64,000 nucleotides of DNA, taken from positions 1,054,001 through 1,118,000 of the forward strand of contig NZ_JBJHZY010000001.1 of the NCBI RefSeq assembly GCF_045310525.1. Reading direction: 5' to 3'. The translations under genes were made by a program, and so were the position numbers. The first letter of the stretch is position 1. The number at the start of each line of letters is the position of its first letter. Below the pieces are notes generated by a model. The model was not told the origin of the DNA. It saw only the letters and a list, made by a program, of their open reading frames with translations, and ran no database searches. This DNA comes from Clostridium_AT radicumherbarum (GTDB lineage: Bacteria > Bacillota > Clostridia > Clostridiales > Clostridiaceae). Below, in pieces: positions 55,694 to 63,535 of this stretch.

Positions 55694-56242
55694 ATGAGTT
55701 TAGATGAATTAAGAACTGATATTGCAAAAAGAGGAAAAAAAGGACTTTCATTTATTATTGCCTCCGTATTTATATGGTGTGCTGTTCTGGTTGTGTGGTT
55801 GCTACCTCAAGAAAATACTATAACGAAAAATTTATTAACATTCTGTTTTACTACACCACTTGTACCATTTGCATATATGATTTCAAAGATAATAAAAGCA
55901 GAATTTTCAACGAAAGATAATCCTTTAAGTAAATTAGGACTTTTATTTTCTTATAATCAACTCCTATATATACTAATTGCCATGTGGGTATATCCAACGG
56001 TGCCAGATAAAATGGTAATGGTTTTAGCAATTATTTTCGGAGCACATTTAATGCCCTTTGGATGGTTATATAAATCAAAAGCATATACAGTAATGTCTAT
56101 ACTAATATCTTTTACAATTTTTATTATTGGAATTGTGTTCAATGCTGTTATAGTTTCAATAGTTATGATAATATATGAAATTATATTCTGTATATGGTTA
56201 ATGTTTGAAAATAAATCTTTAAACAAAGAGGCATTAGGATAA
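55694..56242 (+). CDS. Multi-pass membrane protein, DUF7010-like
   Basis: The 182-residue protein has about six hydrophobic segments and conserved-looking charged loops (GKKGLSFIIASVFIWC, then FGAHLMPFGWLYKSK). It resembles the DUF7010 family, for which no function is known. GGGGGGG precedes the ATG. Confidence 0.65.
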   Translation: MSLDELRTDIAKRGKKGLSFIIASVFIWCAVLVVWLLPQENTITKNLLTFCFTTPLVPFAYMISKIIKAEFSTKDNPLSKLGLLFSYNQLLYILIAMWVYPTVPDKMVMVLAIIFGAHLMPFGWLYKSKAYTVMSILISFTIFIIGIVFNAVIVSIVMIIYEIIFCIWLMFENKSLNKEALG

Positions 56243-56300
56243 TCTATAATTAATAAATGAACTATTTACATATGATTTACGTACTAGGAGGTCAGAAGAT

Positions 56301-56702
56301 ATGGAAGTAAGATATAATGCTCCTTCGGCAAAGGAATATATTTCTTTAAGGCTTAAAACAGGAATGGGAACTAAAGATTTATCAAAAACTGAAATAGCAT
56401 TGAAGAATTCCTTGTTTATAGTTTCTTTGTGGGACAAGGATAAACTCATAGCCTTTGGAAGGATTGTAGGGGATTATGGAATAACTTATGTTGTTTCTGA
56501 TATTATGGTGGATCCAGAGTATCAGCGTAAAGGCCTTGGCAAAAAAATTATGAAAGAAATCGATTCATATTTAAATCAAAATACTGATGAATATGCCTAT
56601 GTATGCTTAATTGCAAATAAACCTGCAGATAAGCTATATTCTCAATTTGGATTTGATTATACTGAGCCAAAATCTTGTGGCATGAGAAGAAGACAAAAAT
56701 AA
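56301..56702 (+). CDS. GNAT-family N-acetyltransferase
   Basis: The 133-residue protein has the acetyl-CoA-binding motif DIMVDPEYQRKGLGKKIMKEI (residues 71-91) and the closing ADKLYSQFGFDYTEP. It transfers an acetyl group to an unknown amine. The ribosome binding site TAGGAGG is good. Confidence 0.9.
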   Translation: MEVRYNAPSAKEYISLRLKTGMGTKDLSKTEIALKNSLFIVSLWDKDKLIAFGRIVGDYGITYVVSDIMVDPEYQRKGLGKKIMKEIDSYLNQNTDEYAYVCLIANKPADKLYSQFGFDYTEPKSCGMRRRQK

Positions 56703-56870
56703 ATTGAGGTAATTTTTAGACGCTGATTAAACAGAAGTAGCAGAAATCGTTAAGGAAAATAATTTTAAAATACTTATCCTCAATTTCAGTATACTTAGTG
56801 CATTCAGCGTCATCATGTTTTTAAGATTCCTTATTTCATCAAATAAAATATTACATAACTGATTTATATT

Positions 56871-57209
56871 TTAGGTCGCAGTTTTTAATTCATTTTTACA
56901 ATTAGGACATGTAACAGATATATTTCCCTTACCTTTAGGGATTCGAAGCCTCGTAGGACATTTTGGACAGTTGATTACTACGTAATCTATTAAATTCTCT
57001 ATTTTATCAGTATCCAAACCAACAACTACTTCATCTCCAATAATAAAAGCAGGGACTCCTCTAATTCCTCTTTTCATAAGCTCGGTTCTAGCAGCTTTAT
57101 CTGTACTTATATTCTTTTCCTCATAATTTATTCCTTTTTCTCGAAGATACATCTTCGCAGTAGAGCAATGGGGTCAGGTACTTGATGTAAACATAGTCAC
57201 ATTTTTCAT
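56871..57209 (-). CDS. Selenocysteine-containing glutaredoxin-like protein fused to a zinc ribbon (UGA at 57174-57176)
   Basis: The frame starts at ATG 57209 after AAGGAGGATAATAA, reads MKNVTMFTSST, meets TGA at codon 12, then continues PHCSTAKMYLREKG to the stop at 56871, 112 residues in all. Glutaredoxins have Cys-Pro-x-Cys exactly here, so TGA replaces the catalytic Cys (UPHC). The hairpin CGAAGA-TGTA-TCTTCG (57157-57142) begins 16 bases after the TGA with a GU in its loop, as in bacterial SECIS elements. The rest has the thioredoxin-fold GVPAFIIGDEVVVG. The C-terminal 35 residues form a zinc ribbon (CPKC...CPNC). Gene finders would start at Met 57152 and lose the active site. A nonsense mutation is the alternative. 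Confidence 0.82.
57142..57157 (-). promoter_or_regulatory. SECIS-like hairpin after the in-frame UGA
   Basis: On the minus strand, CGAAGA and TCTTCG form a 6-bp stem closed by the loop TGTA. The loop G is about 24 bases after the UGA, within the spacing typical of bacterial SECIS elements bound by SelB. Confidence 0.6.
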
Positions 57210-57301
57210 TTATTATCCTCCTTGATACATCATTATATTTACATATTACGATTTAATGATATATTTTGCTATAGATTTTAGAAAAAATTTTAAAATATTT
57301 A

Positions 57302-57332
57302 TTGACTTTAACGTTACGTAAAGGTGTATATT
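57302..57332 (+). promoter_or_regulatory. MerR-type promoter with 19-bp spacer
   Basis: TTGACT (57302-57307) and TATATT (57327-57332) are 19 bases apart, the stretched spacing that MerR proteins correct by twisting DNA. The spacer contains the dyad CTTTA-N8-TAAAG (57306-57323). It probably drives autoregulated expression of the downstream merR-like gene. Confidence 0.7.
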
Positions 57333-57405
57333 AAGCTTGTAAGGAAATTAAGTGCAAAAATACTAAAATAATTTAGGGTAGTACAAAGTACAGGAGAGGA
57401 TGTTA

Positions 57406-58167
57406 ATGGAATATACAGTGCAAAAACTAGGAAAAATGGCGGGAGTAAGTACACGGACCTTAAGATACTATGATGAAATTGGAATTCTTAAGCCGGCAAG
57501 AATCAATTCATCAGGTTACCGTATTTATGGACAGGAAGAAGTTGACAGACTTCAGCAAATTCTTTTTTATAGAGAACTTGGTGTTGGCTTAGAGAGCATT
57601 AAAGACATTATTACCTCACCTGATTTCGATGGCGTAAAAGCACTTAAAGAACATAAGGCTAAACTCCTGGAAAAAAGACTTCAGCTAGATATATTAATTT
57701 CCAATGTTGATAAAACTATTGAATTAAAAAAGGGGAGAATTGAAATGGCAGATAAAGAAAAATTTGAGGGCTTTAAGAAGAATATGCTAGATGAAAATGA
57801 AAAAAAATATGGTAAGGAAATTCGTGAAAAATATGGTGATGAAGCTGTAAACAGGTCAAATAAAAAAATTAAGGGTATGACAGAGGAAGAATATAATGAA
57901 ATCACTAATTTAGGGAACAATGTGCTTGAAACTTTAAATGAAGCCTTTAAAACAGGCGATCCAGCTTCAGAACTTGCACAAAAGGCAGCAGACTTACATC
58001 GCCAGTGGCTTAGCTTTTATTGGGACAATTATAGTAAGGAAGCACATGCAGGCCTTGCACAAATGTATGTAGAGGATGAAAGATTTACTGCTTATTATGA
58101 TAAAGAGCAGCCAGGAACAGCTGTATTTCTAAGGGATGCAATACGGATTTATACTGGAATTAAATAA
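57406..58167 (+). CDS. MerR-family regulator of the TipAL class
   Basis: The product is about 253 residues. The N-terminal winged helix has the MerR pattern GKMAGVSTRTLRYYDEIGIL and RINSSGYRIYGQEEVDRLQQI. A coiled coil (about 75-115) leads to a C-terminal TipAS ligand-binding domain (LHRQWLSFYWDNYSKEAHAGLAQMYVEDERF). TipA proteins respond to thiopeptides and other multidrug ligands. An internal start near Met in RIEMADKEKF could give the free TipAS domain, as in Streptomyces. ATG 57406 has AGGAGAGG 6 bases upstream. It is divergent from the selenoprotein gene. Confidence 0.88.
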   Translation: MEYTVQKLGKMAGVSTRTLRYYDEIGILKPARINSSGYRIYGQEEVDRLQQILFYRELGVGLESIKDIITSPDFDGVKALKEHKAKLLEKRLQLDILISNVDKTIELKKGRIEMADKEKFEGFKKNMLDENEKKYGKEIREKYGDEAVNRSNKKIKGMTEEEYNEITNLGNNVLETLNEAFKTGDPASELAQKAADLHRQWLSFYWDNYSKEAHAGLAQMYVEDERFTAYYDKEQPGTAVFLRDAIRIYTGIK

Positions 58168-58170
58168 GAA

Positions 58171-58229
58171 AAGTGCCGCCATGATAATGACTAAGTATTT
58201 TATCATGGCGACACTTATTTTTATTTTTG
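58171..58229. terminator. Bidirectional terminator between merR-like and ribU
   Basis: AAGTG-CCGCCATGATAA pairs with TTATCATGGCGACACTT, followed by T-rich sequence on the plus strand and overlapping the ribU stop codon. It serves both convergent genes. Confidence 0.8.
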
Positions 58230-58811
58230 ATGCAAAATAGGAGATACGCTCTTGTATACAGCTAAGGTTACTACTGAAACTACAAATACTTTTAGAATAT
58301 TATAAGGAACAATAATCCAAATAATAAAGGAGTTTAAGTCTTTTACATTATGGTTTATTGCAGCTCCCATACCAACAACAGCAGATATCTTAAAGCCTAA
58401 AACTGTTTCATATAATGGCAATAGAACAAAATAATTTAGAATAGAAGCAGCAATAGTCATTATAACTCCACCTGCAAGTAAACCTAAAAGTGCTCCATTT
58501 TTAGTCTTTTTCTTTTTATAAATTATTCCTGCTACAAAAACGAGTACAGATCCAATTAGAAAGTTTGCTGATTCGCCTATTAGTGCAGTATTTCCTTTAA
58601 AAATAGCGTAAAGTATATTTTTTACTAATTCTACTAATACTCCGGCCATTGGTCCGAAGGCGAAAGCCCCTAGCAAAGCTGGTAGATCTCCAATATCAAT
58701 TCTTAAGAAGCTTGGGAATATTGGTAATGGGATTTCAATATACATAAGAATAAATGCGATACACCCTAGTAATGAAATTTTAATAAGCTTGTTTAATTTG
58801 TTATTTTTCAT
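58221..58811 (-). CDS. ribU: Riboflavin ECF transporter substrate-binding subunit
   Basis: The 196-residue membrane protein has six hydrophobic segments and the RibU pattern: LMYIEIPLPIFPSFLRIDIGDLPALLGAFAFGP and a C-terminal NILKVFVVSVVTLAVY. It binds riboflavin and works with the shared EcfT/EcfA module. The FMN riboswitch just upstream confirms the substrate. AAAGGAGG precedes the ATG. Confidence 0.95.
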   Translation of the reverse strand: MKNNKLNKLIKISLLGCIAFILMYIEIPLPIFPSFLRIDIGDLPALLGAFAFGPMAGVLVELVKNILYAIFKGNTALIGESANFLIGSVLVFVAGIIYKKKKTKNGALLGLLAGGVIMTIAASILNYFVLLPLYETVLGFKISAVVGMGAAINHNVKDLNSFIIWIIVPYNILKVFVVSVVTLAVYKSVSPILHQK

Positions 58812-58859
58812 AAATATCCTCCTTTAGAAGATCTTCAAGGGAGTTTGTACAAATGTTAT

Positions 58860-58893
58860 AGAAAATTAAAAGCCCTGACAAAAAGTCAGGGCG
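58860..58893 (-). terminator. Riboswitch-controlled terminator upstream of ribU
   Basis: On the minus strand GCCCTGACTTTTTGTCAGGGC forms an 8-bp hairpin followed by TTTTAATTTT. It lies between the FMN aptamer and the ribU start and is the expression platform. Confidence 0.9.
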
Positions 58894-58912
58894 AACTAAT
58901 CGAATCTAATAC

Positions 58913-59032
58913 ACATCTTCTTTCATCCAGACTTTACTGTCGGCTTCGGAGTTACACCGAATCTGCCATAAGGCTCGCGGGCTATACCGCCGGTAGGGAA
59001 TCCCATTATATGGTCACCCTGCCCTGAAGATA
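58913..59032 (-). ncRNA. FMN riboswitch (RFN element)
   Basis: The minus strand shows the conserved RFN segments in order: ATCTTCAGGGCAGGGTG, ATTCCCTACCGGCGGTAT, AGCCCGCGAGC, GATTCGGTGTAACTCCG, AAGCCGACAGT, and GGATGAAAGAAGAT closing the P1 stem. FMN binding would favour the downstream terminator and shut off ribU. Confidence 0.96.
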
Positions 59033-59055
59033 ATCATATTAATTTTTATAATTAA

Positions 59056-59084
59056 ATTATACAACATAAATAATAATTTAACAA
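59056..59084 (-). promoter_or_regulatory. Sigma-A promoter of ribU
   Basis: On the minus strand, TTGTTA (59084-59079) and TATAAT (59061-59056) are separated by 17 bases and stand about 25 bases before the riboswitch aptamer. Confidence 0.8.
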
Positions 59085-59128
59085 GGTAGCATTAAAAAAA
59101 ATTTATAAATAAGTGCTAATAAAATTTA

Positions 59129-60814
59129 TTAATTCATTTTCAGCACTTCCATTGCTTTTAAGGCAATTTCAAGATTAAGTCTGCTATCAGAATCATCAAT
59201 GTTAACACCTGTTATTTCTCTAATCTTCTGCAATCGATATATAATAGTGTTATAGTGCATGTACATCTTTTCAGAGATTTTTTTCATATTTCCATTACAT
59301 TCAAAATAAATTCTTAAGGTTTTTATAAATTCTGTTTTATTATCCTTGTCATAATCAATAAGAGGTTTTATATTATCTATGCAAAATTCCATAAGTTCAT
59401 TTTGAAGACCATCATAAGAAAGTATTCGATAGATGCCTAAATCATCATAATGTATGATATTGCCAATTTTGGTTTTGCTTAAGTTTTCTACGATTAATTT
59501 AGCCTGCTCATGACTTTTATAAAGTTCTGAAACGCCTTTATAAGCACGGCCTATACCCATAATAAGTTGATTTTTATTAAATCTTTTCTGAGCTTCTTTT
59601 AGAATATCCGAACAAAAACACATAACTTCATTTTTTATTATTGTATCACTTTTTGAATTTTCACAGCCAAATAATATTATAATTCTATCGCTTTTATCTA
59701 CATAAATTATATTTGCATTTTGATGTTTTATTTTTCGGTTAATAATAAATATCAAGCTGTTAATACTATCTTGTATTATATTCATATTATTTTCAACTTG
59801 GTTTGTTTGTTTATACATATCTTTTAGTGAAATTATAATCAAAGCATATTTAAGTTCTTTATTGAAATTAAAGTTTTTTGCCTTTTCCAAGGCAATTGCT
59901 TGATTACTTTTATTACTACTTAAAAGGTTATCAAAGAATTCAAGCTTATAATTACTTTCCATGTTATACAAAGATAATCTTTTGACAAATTCTAAGGCTA
60001 TAATATGGACATAGGATTCAATAAGCATGTTATCAATTGGTGACAAAACTCTATTATCAAGCCATATAAAAATGAAGCCGTAGTCAACATTATCTATAAC
60101 TATAGGTATAGTTCTGCGTTCTATATATTTACCATTAAAATTATCTCGGCTTAGGTCATACTTCTTGCCGCCTTCCTCATGGAAAGTTGAATTTTTTGAG
60201 CTTATATAATTATAAATTATCTTTTCTATAATACATATATGAGTTCCATCTTCACAGAAAATTTCTGAACTGTCCTGCATACTTTCATAGATAGCTAGCG
60301 AATTGCCGATGTTCTCATAAAGCTTTTTACCTATTTCCTTAAGCCCTCCCCCCTTCGTCATAATGTCCATTATTTCTCTGTTGAATTCTTCTATATTAAT
60401 TAACATATTCATTTGATTATTTATAACTTCAGTGAGGATTACAGAGATTAAATCAGTATGAGAAACACAAAAAGGAAGTTCAATTATAGGAAATTCTAAC
60501 TTATCAGCTAATTCTATTATATTTAAGGGCAGCTCACTAACATATCTTCCTACCTTAATACCAAGGCCTACTACGCCTTTTTCTTTTAATTTTGGTATTA
60601 TATCAAGCAGCGCACTTATATTGTCCTTTATTGAATAAGCAGTAGTAATAAGGAATTCGCCATCACTTACCCATTCAATTATATCAGGAACTTCCATGAC
60701 ATTTACCTTTGTTATTCTCTTTGAAGTACCTGACCTACCTGCCAAAATCTTCGAACCTTTAAGAATGTCTAAATTTAAAAGATTTTCAACAGAAATTCCT
60801 AAATAGCTGAACAT
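59129..60814 (-). CDS. PucR-family transcriptional regulator
   Basis: The 561-residue protein has an N-terminal PucR purine-sensing domain (KINVMEVPDIIEWVSDGEFLITT, then PKLKEKGVVGLGIKVG), a central GGDEF-like region, and a C-terminal helix-turn-helix of the PucR class (FECNGNMKKISEKMYMHYNTIIYRLQKI). In Bacillus, PucR activates purine and allantoin catabolism. It is divergent from the allHFG-like operon and is its likely regulator. The ribosome binding site is CAGGGGG. Confidence 0.9.
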   Translation of the reverse strand: MFSYLGISVENLLNLDILKGSKILAGRSGTSKRITKVNVMEVPDIIEWVSDGEFLITTAYSIKDNISALLDIIPKLKEKGVVGLGIKVGRYVSELPLNIIELADKLEFPIIELPFCVSHTDLISVILTEVINNQMNMLINIEEFNREIMDIMTKGGGLKEIGKKLYENIGNSLAIYESMQDSSEIFCEDGTHICIIEKIIYNYISSKNSTFHEEGGKKYDLSRDNFNGKYIERRTIPIVIDNVDYGFIFIWLDNRVLSPIDNMLIESYVHIIALEFVKRLSLYNMESNYKLEFFDNLLSSNKSNQAIALEKAKNFNFNKELKYALIIISLKDMYKQTNQVENNMNIIQDSINSLIFIINRKIKHQNANIIYVDKSDRIIILFGCENSKSDTIIKNEVMCFCSDILKEAQKRFNKNQLIMGIGRAYKGVSELYKSHEQAKLIVENLSKTKIGNIIHYDDLGIYRILSYDGLQNELMEFCIDNIKPLIDYDKDNKTEFIKTLRIYFECNGNMKKISEKMYMHYNTIIYRLQKIREITGVNIDDSDSRLNLEIALKAMEVLKMN

Positions 60815-60875
60815 GATATACCCCCTGTAAAATTAACAATTAAATAGTGCCCTTAAAAAGGTTTCTATACCACAT

Positions 60876-60945
60876 TTTACCTTGATTCTTGTAAACAATC
60901 AACAATTAATTTATTAAATATTTAGAATATTGCAACAAAGGTAAA
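60876..60945. promoter_or_regulatory. Inverted repeats between pucR-like and allH
   Basis: TTTACCTT (60876-60883) is complementary to AAGGTAAA (60938-60945). Nested inside, TTGATT (60882-60887) is complementary to AATCAA (60897-60902). These are candidate PucR binding sites in the divergent promoter region, on symmetry and position alone. Confidence 0.4.
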
Positions 60946-60998
60946 GAAAAATAAACATAGAATTTAAGTAATAGAATCTTAATAAAGGAATGGTTTGC

Positions 60999-61973
60999 TT
61001 GAGGACTATTTATATATGTAAAGATTTAATGAATTATATTACAGAGCAAAAGAACTTAGAAGGACATATCCATTCCGTATTTAAAAATGCCTGTAATATA
61101 GTAATAAATGATAAATTTATCACAATATTAAGCAAATATAAATATATGGGTCCAATGAGCTTAACTGTGGATAATGAAGTTGAAACAAACTTTATTAGCA
61201 TAGGGCTTAAGCAAGGGTTAAAGGTGGAGATAAATGTAAACGGTATCATCTATCCTAAGGAAAATATTTATATAGATATGCAAAATGCAAAATTATGGGG
61301 TTCAGAAGCAGAACTAAAACCTTCTGCTGTAGCAGAGAAAAATATATTAGATAATTTAATACTTATAGAAAACACAATAAAAACAAAAGGTAAGCTTTAT
61401 GGCATTGGGCCACTAATAAATATTTTAGCGGGTGAAATGCCAGAACTAAATTTAATGAAATTTCCTATTGAATATTTTGATAATAATTTTAACTTTATAA
61501 GAAATAGATTTATTAATTTCATGAATATTGCAGCAGCATTTGATATAGAAAATATATCTTATTCAGCGGAAAAAGTTATAGGCTTTGGTACAGGCCTTAC
61601 ACCATCAATGGATGATTTTATATGTGGTATGATGATTTCATTTACATATCTAGGTGATTATTACAAATTAAATTTGGAACCTATATATGAATTTAATAAG
61701 GAATTAATAAAAAGAGGACTTAACAAAACAACAAAGGTAAGCTCAGAATTACTGAAACATTCAAGTCTTGGGAGGACTAATGAAGCTGTAAGACAATTAA
61801 TGCATTCAATATTACATGATCTAGAAGAAGAAAAAATAATTAAAGCTTTAATTAATACCATTGGTTTTGGAGAAACATCTGGAACTGATACAGCACTTGG
61901 TGTATACACTGGTTGCAGAATAATGACCAATTTAAGATATAGGAGGGTTTGGTTAAATGAAGCTATGCATTGA
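60999..61973 (+). CDS. allH: DUF2877 protein, AllH-like subunit of oxamate transcarbamylase
   Basis: The product is about 324 residues and has the DUF2877 hallmark VIGFGTGLTPSMDDFICGMM near residue 195 and GETSGTDTALGVYTG near the end. This family is encoded with FdrA and DUF1116 proteins, and together they have been linked to oxamate carbamoyl transfer at the end of anaerobic allantoin breakdown. TTG 60999 fits the AAAGGA element better than ATG 60990, which it abuts. Confidence 0.8.
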   Translation: MRTIYICKDLMNYITEQKNLEGHIHSVFKNACNIVINDKFITILSKYKYMGPMSLTVDNEVETNFISIGLKQGLKVEINVNGIIYPKENIYIDMQNAKLWGSEAELKPSAVAEKNILDNLILIENTIKTKGKLYGIGPLINILAGEMPELNLMKFPIEYFDNNFNFIRNRFINFMNIAAAFDIENISYSAEKVIGFGTGLTPSMDDFICGMMISFTYLGDYYKLNLEPIYEFNKELIKRGLNKTTKVSSELLKHSSLGRTNEAVRQLMHSILHDLEEEKIIKALINTIGFGETSGTDTALGVYTGCRIMTNLRYRRVWLNEAMH

Positions 61974-63513
61974 GATTCGAAAAAATACTTACTATGATTC
62001 CGTTGCTCTAATGCTAATAACTAAAGAAATTAAGAAGATGCATGGAGTAAAAGAAGTTATAGTTGGTATGGCTACAGATTTAAATAAGGAGTTATGTGCT
62101 AATTTAAAATTATCAAATGAAGAAATTAAGATGCTTACACCTAATGACTTTTTTATAGCTGCTGCTTCAGAAGAAGAAAATGCTTTAGAAAAAATAGTAA
62201 AAAAGGTAGATGAGCTTTTAAACTCTAAAAAAGATGAAGGAGAAGCTGAAATAAAGGCTCGAACCTTGCAGGGAGCTGTAAAGCAGCTTAAGGGTGCTAA
62301 TATGGCAGTTATTTCTCTTCCAGGAAAGTATGCAGCTGAGGAAGCAAGAAAAGCTTTGCAGAACAACCTTCATGTAATGCTTTTTAGCGATAACGTAACA
62401 GTTGAAGAGGAAATTGAACTTAAAAGACTTGGAAGTGATAAAGGTCTTTTAGTAATGGGACCTGACTGCGGCACAGCAATTATAAATGGAATTCCTCTCT
62501 GCTTTGCTAATGTAGTTAATAGGGGAGATATTGGAATAGTTGGTGCTTCTGGTACAGGTACCCAGGAAGTTACAGTAATAATTGATAAATTAGGTGGAGG
62601 TGTTTCTCAGGTTATTGGAACAGGTGGAAGGGACCTTAAAAGCGAAGTTGGAGGAATAATGATGCTTGAAGGCTTTAAAGCCCTAATAGATGATTCTTCA
62701 ACTAAAGTTATAGTTTTAATATCAAAACCACCAGCTAAGGAAGTAGCAGAGAAAATATTAGAAATGGTAAAAGCAACTGATAAGCCTGTAGTAGTTAATT
62801 TTATTGGAGGAGATAGAAATCAAATAGAAAAAAGTGGTGCATATGCATGTATAAGTTTAGAAGACGCTGCACATAAGGCGGTTAGTTTATCTAAAGGTAA
62901 GGCGCCTCAAGATTTTGATGGATTTTCTATTGAGGAAGCTTTAATTAATGAAATAGTTAATAAAGAAGCAGCTAAGCTTCAAAGCTCTCAAAAATACCTT
63001 AGAGCACTATATACTGGCGGTACTTTGGCTGATGAAGCTATGAAGCTTCTAGGTAAGGAAGGCTATAATATTTATTCAAATATACCACTTAGTCCTGAAT
63101 TCAAATTAAAAAATATTCATAAAAGCGTAGAACATACTTGTATTGACTTAGGTGATGATGATTTTACACTAGGTAAACCTCATCCAATGATAGACCCTAT
63201 TGGAAGAGTCGAAAGGCTTCCAATGGAAACTGAGGATGGAGAAGTTGCTGTAATCCTAATGGACTTTGTTATTGGCTATGGTTCTAATATGGACCCGGCT
63301 GGAGAAATGCTGCCACAGATTATAGAAGCTAAGAAAAGCATGGAAGAGAAGGGAAAATATTTATCTGTTATTGGTTATATATGCGGAACAGAAAAGGACC
63401 CTCAAAGCTATAATGAGCAGGCACAAAAACTTAAGGAAGCTGGTGTTATATTAATGCCATCAAATGCTCAGGCAGTAAGGCTTACTGCAAAGCTTTTAAA
63501 TAAGATTAAATAA
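61957..63513 (+). CDS. fdrA: FdrA-family acyl-CoA synthetase-like protein (AllF-like)
   Basis: The 518-residue protein has a CoA-ligase-like layout: VVNRGDIGIVGASGTGTQEV and GTGGRDLKSEVGG in the N-terminal half, and HPMIDPIGRVERL in the C-terminal part. FdrA proteins resemble succinyl-CoA synthetase alpha chains without the usual phospho-His. With the two flanking genes it forms the proposed oxamate transcarbamylase. Its start overlaps the end of allH. Confidence 0.88.
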   Translation: MKLCIEIRKNTYYDSVALMLITKEIKKMHGVKEVIVGMATDLNKELCANLKLSNEEIKMLTPNDFFIAAASEEENALEKIVKKVDELLNSKKDEGEAEIKARTLQGAVKQLKGANMAVISLPGKYAAEEARKALQNNLHVMLFSDNVTVEEEIELKRLGSDKGLLVMGPDCGTAIINGIPLCFANVVNRGDIGIVGASGTGTQEVTVIIDKLGGGVSQVIGTGGRDLKSEVGGIMMLEGFKALIDDSSTKVIVLISKPPAKEVAEKILEMVKATDKPVVVNFIGGDRNQIEKSGAYACISLEDAAHKAVSLSKGKAPQDFDGFSIEEALINEIVNKEAAKLQSSQKYLRALYTGGTLADEAMKLLGKEGYNIYSNIPLSPEFKLKNIHKSVEHTCIDLGDDDFTLGKPHPMIDPIGRVERLPMETEDGEVAVILMDFVIGYGSNMDPAGEMLPQIIEAKKSMEEKGKYLSVIGYICGTEKDPQSYNEQAQKLKEAGVILMPSNAQAVRLTAKLLNKIK

Positions 63514-63535
63514 AAAGGCAAAGGAGGTGTAAATC

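Noticed and set aside
56703..56870. Protein-like stretch TEVAEIVKENNFKILILNF and GACGCTGA/TCAGCGTC inverted repeat
   Set aside because: The frame has no start codon, a stop directly upstream and no recognised family, and the repeat arms are over 70 bases apart, so neither is a supportable feature.
58845..59027. 60-codon open frame on the plus strand
   Set aside because: It lies entirely across the FMN riboswitch and its terminator on the opposite strand and has no protein-like signal.
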